Shown in pieces: positions 1-6,077 of a stretch of DNA of 9,620 nucleotides. Both the position numbers and the translations under genes were made by a program. The DNA comes from UBA9732 sp045116915. GTDB lineage: Bacteria; Spirochaetota; Spirochaetia; Sphaerochaetales; Sphaerochaetaceae. Below the pieces are notes generated by a model. That model had not been told where the DNA came from. It was given only the letters and a program-made list of their open reading frames with translations, and made no database searches. Location: the NCBI GenBank assembly GCA_045116915.1, contig JBGUMQ010000053.1, positions 1 through 9,620 on the forward strand, read 5' to 3'. Numbering within the stretch: position 1 is the stretch's first letter; the number at the start of each line of letters is the position of its first letter.

Positions 1-953
1 GCCGTCCTGCTGCCGATATCGACCGCGCTGATGTCCTGCGGGACCTCCCCGACAGCGGCCTCGCAACGCTTTCCGTCGGAGACCCAGGCCAGATCGGAGG
101 GAAGGACGATCCTGTCGCCGTACTGTGCGTAGAGCTCTTTGGCAACGTCTATGAACTCACCGTAGTTGGACTTCATGATGAAATCCAGACTCCCCCTGCC
201 GATCCCCACACCCTGCGAGGCCAGGAATATGTTGGCAACAAGGCCTCCGGTCAGCACCTTGTCGGCGCTTCCCCTGGAGAGGACGGTCTTCATCATCAGG
301 AACGCATCGGCTATCTTCGCACCACCCAGGACGAACACGCAGGGCCTCTGCGGCTCCTCCATGAGCGACGATACCGTGCAGTATTCCTTCTCGAACAGCC
401 TTCCCATGGCACTGGGAAGGAGCTGCTCGAAACCGCACAATGTGGGCTGGTCCCTGTGCGCCGCCGCGAACGCGTCGCACACGTAGATGTCGCCGAGCGG
501 CGCCAACTTGGTCACGACCTGCGTCCGGGCCTGGTCCTCATGCGACAGACGGAGCTTGGTCTCGAAAAGCGTCTGTTCCTCCGCCATGAAGCGCACGTTG
601 TCCAGAAGAAGGACCTCTCCGTCCTTCAGCTCCCGGATCGCCTGACGCGCAAGCGGTCCGCATACATCCTCGATCCACTTCACCCCGAAGCCCAGCAGTT
701 CCGACAGCACATCGGCGTGCGGCCGTGTGGTGTAGTAGTTCTTGTACTCGATATCGCTGCCCTGATGCGCCATCAGCACGACGCGCGCGCCCTTTTCCGA
801 CAACTCGCGGATTGTGGGCACGCATGCGCGGATGCGGTTCGTGCTCTTGAGCTTCCCGGTGGCCCTGTCCACCGGCTGGTTGATGTCTATCCTGCAGAGG
901 ACAGTCTTTCCCCTGACATCGAAATCGTCGAGTGTCTTTATCCCGAATCTCAT
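1..953 (-). CDS. pgk: Phosphoglycerate kinase, archaeal-type, C-terminus cut by window edge
   Basis: This enzyme transfers phosphate between 1,3-bisphosphoglycerate and ADP in the cytoplasm, in lower glycolysis or gluconeogenesis. I translated 317 codons with no stop. The N-terminal substrate-binding half shows RIDINQP (21-27), the TNRIR arginines (38-42), AHQG (62-65), NVRF (119-122) and DAFAAAHR (160-167). The start of the nucleotide-binding half shows FVLGGAKIADAF (207-218) and TGGLVANIF (235-243). AHQ in place of the usual bacterial SHLGRP, together with the DAFAAAHR block, matches archaeal PGKs. Archaeal PGKs run to about 410 residues, so roughly 90 are missing off the left edge. The start is the ATG at 953, preceded by GGAG with a 6-nt spacer. 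The gene lies 14 bp downstream of gap on the same strand, so the two are almost certainly one operon. The identity is strong from motifs; the archaeal affinity comes from my memory of family sequences, not from a tree. Confidence 0.93.
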   Translation of the reverse strand, partial: MRFGIKTLDDFDVRGKTVLCRIDINQPVDRATGKLKSTNRIRACVPTIRELSEKGARVVLMAHQGSDIEYKNYYTTRPHADVLSELLGFGVKWIEDVCGPLARQAIRELKDGEVLLLDNVRFMAEEQTLFETKLRLSHEDQARTQVVTKLAPLGDIYVCDAFAAAHRDQPTLCGFEQLLPSAMGRLFEKEYCTVSSLMEEPQRPCVFVLGGAKIADAFLMMKTVLSRGSADKVLTGGLVANIFLASQGVGIGRGSLDFIMKSNYGEFIDVAKELYAQYGDRIVLPSDLAWVSDGKRCEAAVGEVPQDISAVDIGSRT

Positions 954-967
954 GAAGGTCTCCGAAA

Positions 968-2038
968 TCAGAAATTCTGAAGCTTCTTGAATCTGCCGAT
1001 ACCGAGGTATCTGTTGGTCTCGGCCGTGCCCTCCTCACGGGTGAGCTGCATCTTCATGCTGGCGCGGATGGCATCGATCGTCTCCGGGATCGTGACGCTC
1101 TCCTGCGGGATGTTGATGGCGTACATGATGTCGTTCCCGCTCTCAACGACCGAATCCTCCCAGAGGCCGATCTCATACATGTCGCCGCGCCTGTTGCCCA
1201 GGTCCCTGGCGTACTTGAACAGGCTGGCGTTGCCCTTGAAGCCCTCGTCGATCGTGACCGTCCTGATCCTGGGATGCTTGCGGAAAGCCTCCAGGGCCAT
1301 CTCGCGTGTTATCTTCTTCCCGTCCTTGGCGGTGGCCAGCACGGTGATGATGTGCCCGTGGGTGACGGGAGTATGGACCAGGATGCCCGTGGCGTCGACA
1401 TGCGGCATGATCGTCATGAGGTCCAGAGCCTGATGGCTCGGTGCCTTCTCCATCTGCAGAGCGTTGGTCAGTCCCCTGTGGTAGTCGCCGGGGTCCGCGA
1501 CCCTTCTGATGATGGTGATCGCGACCTTCTCTATCCCGATGGCCCTGTCGAGGCAGTCGACGGTCCTGATCAGACCGGTGGTGTTGCAGCTTGTCAGCTT
1601 GAGGTAGTTCTGCCCCACACCCTTCTCGTAGTTCGCGTATCCGTGGAAGAACACATCCGCGACGGAGTTCTTCTCTCCGCCCTGGAAGATCGCCTTGACT
1701 CCGAGCGGTTCATAGTACTTCGACTTGTTGGAAGCCCCGACTCCTCCGGGAGCGGAATCCAGCATGATGTCGACATTCCTGCACAGGTCCTCGAAAGTTC
1801 CGGCCACAGGGATGTCCTTGGCCTCGAACGCCGACTTATCGGCTCCGTCGACAAGATACAGGTTGTACTTCACGCCGTTGGCTCCGATCATGTCGTTCTC
1901 CCTGAGAGCCTGGAGCGCCAGTGTCGGCGCAAGGTCTGCGATTCCGACAAGCTCCATGTCGCCCTGGAGCGCGACTCCGTCCGCCAGTCTCTGTCCGATT
2001 GTGCCGTATCCGGCAACTCCTACCCTTATTTTCCTCAT
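968..2038 (-). CDS. gap: Type II (archaeal-type) glyceraldehyde-3-phosphate dehydrogenase
   Basis: This phosphorylating GAPDH interconverts glyceraldehyde-3-phosphate and 1,3-bisphosphoglycerate, the substrate of the PGK encoded just downstream. The protein is 356 residues. The Rossmann nucleotide loop is GYGTIGQRLAD (10-20). FQGGEKN (118-124) is typical of the archaeal family. The catalytic cysteine is Cys151 in TSCNTTGLIRT, with the phosphate-binding RRVADP (178-183) and the likely catalytic His229 in VTHGHIITV. This is the archaeal GAPDH layout, not the common bacterial GapA with its SCTTN motif. I chose the ATG at 2038 because TCCTCC on the plus strand (2046-2051) gives GGAGGA on the mRNA, 7 nt upstream. 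The ATG at 2053 overlaps that Shine-Dalgarno. Asp35 at the end of the second beta strand (GIAD) suggests NAD rather than NADP use, which is an inference. The first residues of PGK follow 14 bp downstream. Confidence 0.93.
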   Translation of the reverse strand: MRKIRVGVAGYGTIGQRLADGVALQGDMELVGIADLAPTLALQALRENDMIGANGVKYNLYLVDGADKSAFEAKDIPVAGTFEDLCRNVDIMLDSAPGGVGASNKSKYYEPLGVKAIFQGGEKNSVADVFFHGYANYEKGVGQNYLKLTSCNTTGLIRTVDCLDRAIGIEKVAITIIRRVADPGDYHRGLTNALQMEKAPSHQALDLMTIMPHVDATGILVHTPVTHGHIITVLATAKDGKKITREMALEAFRKHPRIRTVTIDEGFKGNASLFKYARDLGNRRGDMYEIGLWEDSVVESGNDIMYAINIPQESVTIPETIDAIRASMKMQLTREEGTAETNRYLGIGRFKKLQNF

Positions 2039-2045
2039 TGCTGTG

Positions 2046-2051
2046 TCCTCC
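2046..2051 (-). promoter_or_regulatory. Shine-Dalgarno site that fixes the gap start
   Basis: On the minus strand this reads GGAGGA and lies 7 nt before the ATG at 2038. A second in-frame ATG at 2053-2051 overlaps the site itself, so it cannot be the start served by this ribosome binding site. The resulting protein begins MRKIRVG, as expected for a Rossmann fold. Confidence 0.8.
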
Positions 2052-2060
2052 ATGTGGGTG

Positions 2061-2070
2061 AAACGCGTTT
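2061..2070. promoter_or_regulatory. Perfect palindrome AAACGCGTTT upstream of gap
   Basis: This 10-bp perfect inverted repeat lies in the presumed 5' untranslated region of gap, about 22 bp before the start codon. It shares the AAACG...TTT flavour of the two LacI-type operators further upstream, but with CG inserted at the centre. It may be a third binding site or chance; there is no independent support. Confidence 0.3.
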
Positions 2071-2083
2071 TATGGCTTCTTCA

Positions 2084-2112
2084 ATTGTAAACCAACTGTC
2101 GTTCTTTTGAAA
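2084..2112 (-). promoter_or_regulatory. Candidate promoter for the gap-pgk operon
   Basis: On the minus strand the -10 candidate is TACAAT (2089-2084) and the -35 candidate is the weak TTTCAA (2112-2107), 17 nt apart. The predicted transcription start is near 2077, giving a leader of about 40 nt. The upstream operator at 2114-2127 abuts the -35 element, so a bound regulator would be placed to affect this promoter. The -35 match is poor, so the placement is tentative. Confidence 0.4.
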
Positions 2113-2113
2113 G

Positions 2114-2127
2114 TGGAAACGTTTGCG
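2114..2127. promoter_or_regulatory. LacI/CcpA-type operator 1
   Basis: TGGAAACGTTTGCG has the AAACG/TTTGC palindromic core with a central CG that is typical of LacI-family operators. It is 11 of 14 identical to the site at 2182-2195, and both copies are followed by TAAA. It sits just upstream of the candidate gap -35 and 12 bp upstream of the iolG -35. The repetition of such a specific sequence within 70 bp argues strongly that it is functional; the cognate regulator is not in the window. Confidence 0.72.
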
Positions 2128-2139
2128 TAAATAAAGAAA

Positions 2140-2168
2140 TTGACTTGCCGGCCCAAGGTGATTATCAT
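2140..2168 (+). promoter_or_regulatory. Sigma-70-type promoter of iolG
   Basis: TTGACT (2140-2145) and TATCAT (2163-2168) are separated by exactly 17 nt, giving a predicted transcription start near 2175 and a leader of about 65 nt. The promoter lies between two LacI-type operators, one upstream of the -35 and one just downstream of the start. That is a classic arrangement for repression. Confidence 0.68.
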
Positions 2169-2181
2169 GTACAGATGCCAG

Positions 2182-2195
2182 CGCAAACGCTTGCG
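2182..2195. promoter_or_regulatory. LacI/CcpA-type operator 2
   Basis: CGCAAACGCTTGCG is a 14-bp palindrome with only one mismatched pair. It falls at about +7 to +20 relative to the predicted iolG transcription start, where a bound LacI-family protein would block initiation or elongation. Its centre is 68 bp from that of operator 1, so one dimer-of-dimers regulator could bridge both sites by looping. The match to the LacI-family consensus is very good. Confidence 0.78.
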
Positions 2196-2238
2196 TAAAG
2201 GCAATTTGCCATCATATTCGTCACGGAGGATATCGTTC

Positions 2239-3249
2239 ATGATAAACATCGGAATAATCGGAGCAGGAAGGATCGGACAGGTCCATGCAAGAAGCATCGT
2301 CTCGGGAGTTCCCGGAGCAAGGGTGGCCATGGTCGCCGACCCGTTCATTAAGGATGATGTCAGACAGTGGATGGAGGGAATCGGAGCGAAGGTCGTCTCC
2401 GACTACCACATGATCCTGGAGGATCCGTCGATCGACGCGGTGCTGATCTGCTCGTCCACGGACACCCACGCCCCGATCTCCATCGAGGCGATCAAGGCCC
2501 AGAAGCATGTCTTCTGCGAGAAGCCTGTCGATCTCAGTCCTGCGAAGATCAGGGAAGTCGAGAAAGCCCTTGCGGCATCGCCGAAGAAGCTCTGCTTCCA
2601 GGTCGGTTTCAACCGCAGGTTCGACCACAATTTCCTGGCCCTGCGCAAGGCCACGCTCGACGGCAAGGTCGGAGACGTCCAGTTCGTGCGTGTGAGTTCC
2701 CGCGACCCCAATCCGCCGGCACCGCAGTACGTCGCCGTCTCCGGAGGGATTTTCCTGGACATGATGATCCACGACATCGACATGGTCCGCTACCTCTCCG
2801 GAGCCGAGATCGAGGAGGTCTACGCCCGCGGAGCCGTCCTGATCGACCCTGAGATCGGAAAGGCCGGCGACGTCGACAGCGCCACTGTCTCCATAAAGCT
2901 TTCAAACGGAGCGCTGGCCCTGATAGACAACTCCAGACGCGCCGCATACGGCTACGACCAGCGTGCGGAGGTCTTCGGATCCCTCGGAGCCGTCGCCATA
3001 ACCAACGACAGCGAATCCACCGCGGTCCTCTCGACCGAAGCCGGAGTCACTGCGGAAAAACCCCTGTACTTCTTCCTCGAGCGCTACATGGCCTCCTACC
3101 AGAAGGAGATGCGCCTGTTCGTCGATGCCGTCGCAAACGGAACGGAGGTCCCCGTGGGACTCAAGGACGGACTCATGTCCATCAGGATCGGGCTCGCCTG
3201 CAAGAAGTCCCTTGCCGAAAACCGCCCGGTACGTGTGGACGAAATCTGA
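2239..3249 (+). CDS. iolG: Inositol 2-dehydrogenase (Gfo/Idh/MocA family)
   Basis: It probably oxidises myo-inositol (or a related cyclitol) to 2-keto-myo-inositol with NAD, the first step of inositol catabolism in the cytoplasm. The protein is 336 residues, normal for IolG. The nucleotide site is GAGRIGQVHA (8-17), with Asp34 (VADP) after beta-2 favouring NAD. The family lysine is Lys95 in CEKPVD. The catalytic Asp174 and His178 lie in the GGIFLDMMIHDID block (169-181), and the preceding SSRDPNPP also fits IolG. The start at 2239 is chosen for GGAGG at 2225-2229 and for the immediate Rossmann strand MINIGIIGAG. The gene is divergent from gap, has its own promoter with two LacI-type operators, and ends at an intrinsic terminator. 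No iolB, C, D or E gene lies next to it, so a different sugar or cyclitol substrate within the family cannot be excluded. Confidence 0.87.
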   Translation: MINIGIIGAGRIGQVHARSIVSGVPGARVAMVADPFIKDDVRQWMEGIGAKVVSDYHMILEDPSIDAVLICSSTDTHAPISIEAIKAQKHVFCEKPVDLSPAKIREVEKALAASPKKLCFQVGFNRRFDHNFLALRKATLDGKVGDVQFVRVSSRDPNPPAPQYVAVSGGIFLDMMIHDIDMVRYLSGAEIEEVYARGAVLIDPEIGKAGDVDSATVSIKLSNGALALIDNSRRAAYGYDQRAEVFGSLGAVAITNDSESTAVLSTEAGVTAEKPLYFFLERYMASYQKEMRLFVDAVANGTEVPVGLKDGLMSIRIGLACKKSLAENRPVRVDEI

Positions 3250-3273
3250 TCCGCCATACATATGCCGACACAT

Positions 3274-3302
3274 AAGCCGATGCCCCGGAGCATCGGCTTT
3301 TT
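3274..3302 (+). terminator. Intrinsic terminator after iolG
   Basis: GCCGATGC (3276-3283) pairs with GCATCGGC (3290-3297) around a 6-nt loop, extended by AA/TT. A T run starts at 3298. It begins 25 bp after the iolG stop and isolates the gene from the next one, which has its own promoter. Confidence 0.88.
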
Positions 3303-3334
3303 CTGTATTTTGCGGTTTTTTCTTCGGTTTGGAT

Positions 3335-3363
3335 TTGTTTATCGCCGGGTTTACTGATATTAT
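3335..3363 (+). promoter_or_regulatory. Sigma-70-type promoter of the STAS-kinase gene
   Basis: TTGTTT (3335-3340) and TATTAT (3358-3363) are 17 nt apart in an AT-rich stretch that stands out from the GC-rich surroundings. The predicted start is near 3370, giving a leader of about 25 nt that contains GGAGG at 3382-3386. Confidence 0.6.
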
Positions 3364-3395
3364 TTCTAACCGAAGGAAACCGGAGGTACGTCTAT

Positions 3396-4571
3396 ATGGT
3401 CGGATACACAGCAGGAGACAGACTCGTTTTTACACTTGACGGAAGGATCGACACCAACAACGCGACCGAATGCGGAGAGCAGATCATGAAGGCCGTAGCC
3501 GAGAACCCTTCTCTTCCCGTCACGGTCGACTGCGACGGTCTGAACTACATCTCCAGTGCCGGACTCAGGAACCTGATGAAGCTGAAGAAGGCGGTCAGCG
3601 ACACCGTACTGGTGAACGTCCAGCCCCAGGTCTACGACATCCTCGAGACAACCGGCTTCACGGAGCTCATGGAAGTGCGCAAGCAGCTCAGGACGATATC
3701 CGTCGAAGGCTGCCAGGTCATCGGCAAGGGCGCCAACGGAACCGTCTACAGGATCGACAAGGAGACGATTGTGAAGACCTTCAAGCCCGGATGCGACATC
3801 TCCGACATAGACAGGGAGCGCAGGCTCGCCCGTACGGCGTTCGTCATGGGCATCCCGACGGCGATCTCCTACGATGTGGTGAAGGTGGAGGGAGGCGGAT
3901 ACGGATCCGTATACGAACTCCTTGACGCGAGCAACCTCGCCAAGGAGCTCAACAGCGGCAGGAAGAGCCTGGATGAGATCGTCGCCCTCGAGGTTGACCT
4001 TCTGAAGACGATCCATTCCAAAGAGGTCAATCCCGACCAGATCCCCCCGTTCAAGGACAAGGCCAGGCTCTGGGTCGATTTCGACAAGGACCACATCCCT
4101 GCCGACAAATACGCCAAGCTGTGCCGTCTTGTCGACGCGATTGCCGACAGCAACCACATGATCCACGGCGATTTCCATCTGAAGAACATCATGTACCAGA
4201 ACGACGAGTGCCTCCTCATCGACATGGATTCCCTCAGCCACGGCAACCCCGTGTTCGAATTCGCCAACATATGGTGCACGTACGTCGGTCTCGGTGAAGT
4301 GGAGCCGGAGGTGGTCTACGCATTCCTGGACATCCCGTTCGACAAGGCGATCAAGATCTGGAGGAAGACCATCGAGCGCTATTTCGACACGACCGACGAG
4401 ACAAGGATCAGGGAGATCGAGGACAAGATCAGAGTGCTCGGATATGCCCGCATAATCAGAAGGTGCATCAGGAAGAACAGGATCGCAACCGATAGCGGCA
4501 GGAAGGAATACGACAACGCCGTCAGAAGCATCTGCGAGCTGTTGGACAGGGTCGACGACCTGGCCCTCTGA
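3396..4571 (+). CDS. STAS domain fused to an aminoglycoside-phosphotransferase-like kinase
   Basis: The 391-residue protein has two parts. Residues 1 to about 100 form a STAS (anti-sigma-factor-antagonist-like) domain. In its YISSAGLR motif (51-58), Ser54 aligns with the serine phosphorylated in SpoIIAA-type proteins. Residues from about 105 to 391 resemble the APH/choline-kinase phosphotransferase fold. They show a glycine-rich loop IGKGANGTVY (109-118), Lys127 (IVKTF), the catalytic loop HGDFHLKN (257-264, Asp259) and the metal-binding IDMD (275-278). The kinase part recalls a family expanded in the rumen bacterium Fibrobacter succinogenes. The substrate is unknown: it could be a small molecule or a protein, perhaps its own STAS serine. 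I see no signal peptide or membrane segment, so it is probably cytoplasmic. The start is set by GGAGG at 3382-3386. It has its own promoter and appears monocistronic. The domain calls are good; the role is unassigned. Confidence 0.85.
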   Translation: MVGYTAGDRLVFTLDGRIDTNNATECGEQIMKAVAENPSLPVTVDCDGLNYISSAGLRNLMKLKKAVSDTVLVNVQPQVYDILETTGFTELMEVRKQLRTISVEGCQVIGKGANGTVYRIDKETIVKTFKPGCDISDIDRERRLARTAFVMGIPTAISYDVVKVEGGGYGSVYELLDASNLAKELNSGRKSLDEIVALEVDLLKTIHSKEVNPDQIPPFKDKARLWVDFDKDHIPADKYAKLCRLVDAIADSNHMIHGDFHLKNIMYQNDECLLIDMDSLSHGNPVFEFANIWCTYVGLGEVEPEVVYAFLDIPFDKAIKIWRKTIERYFDTTDETRIREIEDKIRVLGYARIIRRCIRKNRIATDSGRKEYDNAVRSICELLDRVDDLAL

Positions 4572-4577
4572 CAGCCC

Positions 4578-5969
4578 TCATTCCGATTCCGGACCGTCCA
4601 CCAGATTCCTCAGCCACACACCTTTCCTCACCAGAACGAGTCCGGCTCCCAGCTTCAGCAGTCCGGCCAAATGCACGCCTACGAATATCCACAGCACGCC
4701 CAGGGATGTGAACCTGCTCAGGAAGAACGCCACCGGGTAGTTTATGGCTATCTCCGAGAATCCGTCGAACAGGAACGTGATGAACGTCCTGCCTCCGCTT
4801 CTGAGTGTGAAGTACGTGGCGTTCTTGAAGGCATCGAACGGCATGAACAGCGCATAGGCGACAATCAGGCTGGAGGCCAGGCTCCTGGCCGAATCGGTCG
4901 TGTTGTATATCCTTGGGAAGAGCCATGAGACCGACATCATCACAAGCCCCACGAACGAGCTTATGACGACCGAGAACATCATGATCTTCCTGTCCGTCTC
5001 CCTTGCCTCATCGAGCTTGCCGGCACCCAGCAGACGGCCCATGATGATGCCGACGCTTGTGCCGAACGCGAGGAAGACCACCTTGAACAGGTTGTTGAGC
5101 GTGTTGGCGATGTTCACTCCGGCCACGGCGGTAAGACCCCTGGTCGAGTAGCACTGGGTCACGAGCGTTATTCCGGCCGACCACAGGGCCTCGTTCAGCA
5201 GGAGGATCATGCCCTTCCCCATTATCCCGGATACCAGAGTGCGGGGGACGCGCAATGTCCTGTAGAGCCCCCTGGCGAACGGCTGCCTATCCGGGTGCGT
5301 GTGTGTCCATATCAGGACGATGCCTGCCTCCACATACCTGGATATCACCGTTGCGATGGCCGCTCCGGTGACTCCCAGTGCAGGAAATCCCATTTTCCCG
5401 TAGATCAGGACATAGTTGAGTACAAGATTGACGATGACCGCGGCGACTCCCGCCTTCATCGGGACCACGGTCTCCCCGCATTCCCTCAGCGTGCTGGAGT
5501 AGGCCTGGACCATGAAGAATCCGGGAAGGCCCATGAGCATGACGGAAAGATACCGGCTGCCGTAGGAGAGTGCGGCGGCAAGGTCTCCTCCCTCCCTGCT
5601 CTCGTTGAGGTAGTATCCGATGAGCGTCTCTCCGAACAAGGTGAACACCAGGACCGCCAGCGTCGTGAGCACGATGCCCAGGATGAACTTGAACCTGAAT
5701 GTATTGCGTACGCCCTCGGTGTTCCGCCTGCCGAAATACTGCGCGGTAAATATGCCGGCACCGGACAGGCCTCCGAAGATGCACAGGTTGTAGACGAACA
5801 GGATCTCATTGACTATGGCCACACCGGACATGGGCTCCGTGCCCAGCCTTCCCACCATGATGTTGTCCAGCAGGTTCACGAAATTCGTGAATCCGTTCTG
5901 GACCATGATAGGCAGCGCGACCATGAGGACCGATCTGAATAGTACCCTGTCTTCCTTCTTCATGAGCAT
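4578..5969 (-). CDS. MATE-family multidrug/cation antiporter
   Basis: This is an inner-membrane efflux protein of the MATE superfamily, which exports cationic drugs or metabolites in exchange for Na+ or H+. The 463-residue protein has about twelve hydrophobic segments in two six-helix halves. The first half opens with a typical MATE signature, ALPIMVQNGFTNFVNLLDNI, followed by MVGRLGTEPMSG. The second half repeats the pattern (ALWSAGITLVTQ, then GIIMGRLLGAGKLDEA). The actual substrate cannot be read from the sequence. The start is uncertain: GTG at 5972, ATG at 5969 and ATG at 5963 are in frame, and none has a Shine-Dalgarno. I use 5969 because the candidate promoter places the transcript start almost on these codons. 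The gene ends 6 bp from the convergent STAS-kinase gene with no visible terminator between them. Confidence 0.9.
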   Translation of the reverse strand: MLMKKEDRVLFRSVLMVALPIMVQNGFTNFVNLLDNIMVGRLGTEPMSGVAIVNEILFVYNLCIFGGLSGAGIFTAQYFGRRNTEGVRNTFRFKFILGIVLTTLAVLVFTLFGETLIGYYLNESREGGDLAAALSYGSRYLSVMLMGLPGFFMVQAYSSTLRECGETVVPMKAGVAAVIVNLVLNYVLIYGKMGFPALGVTGAAIATVISRYVEAGIVLIWTHTHPDRQPFARGLYRTLRVPRTLVSGIMGKGMILLLNEALWSAGITLVTQCYSTRGLTAVAGVNIANTLNNLFKVVFLAFGTSVGIIMGRLLGAGKLDEARETDRKIMMFSVVISSFVGLVMMSVSWLFPRIYNTTDSARSLASSLIVAYALFMPFDAFKNATYFTLRSGGRTFITFLFDGFSEIAINYPVAFFLSRFTSLGVLWIFVGVHLAGLLKLGAGLVLVRKGVWLRNLVDGPESE

Positions 5970-5978
5970 CACTTGTGA

Positions 5979-6007
5979 GTGGTATCCGCAATCCCTGTCC
6001 TAGTCAA
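5979..6007 (-). promoter_or_regulatory. Candidate promoter of the MATE gene, possibly giving a leaderless mRNA
   Basis: On the minus strand TTGACT (6007-6002) is followed after 17 nt by TACCAC (5984-5979), a good -35 with a weak -10. Only 6 nt separate the -10 from the GTG at 5972, so the transcript would start at or within the first codons. It sits just downstream of the thrS terminator. Confidence 0.4.
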
Positions 6008-6028
6008 GGGACGGGGACCGGGGGCATG

Positions 6029-6056
6029 AAAAAAACGGAGCCATTCCGGCTCCGTT
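6029..6056 (-). terminator. Intrinsic terminator of thrS
   Basis: AACGGAGCC (6034-6042) and GGCTCCGTT (6048-6056) form a 9-bp stem with a 5-nt loop. On the minus strand the stem runs into a T tract (the A run at 6029-6035). It lies about 20 bp after the thrS stop codon. Confidence 0.9.
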
Positions 6057-6077
6057 CCTTCCTGAGGACCTGCATCC

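Noticed and set aside
1274..2110. 278-codon plus-strand open frame opposite gap
   Set aside because: It is the antisense of the well-supported GAPDH gene, has no recognisable domain, and would overlap the gap regulatory region.
2140..2238. In-frame upstream extension of iolG
   Set aside because: The extra 33 residues would start at a non-ATG codon inside the -35 element and run through the operator. A strong ribosome binding site and the Rossmann strand both place the start at 2239.
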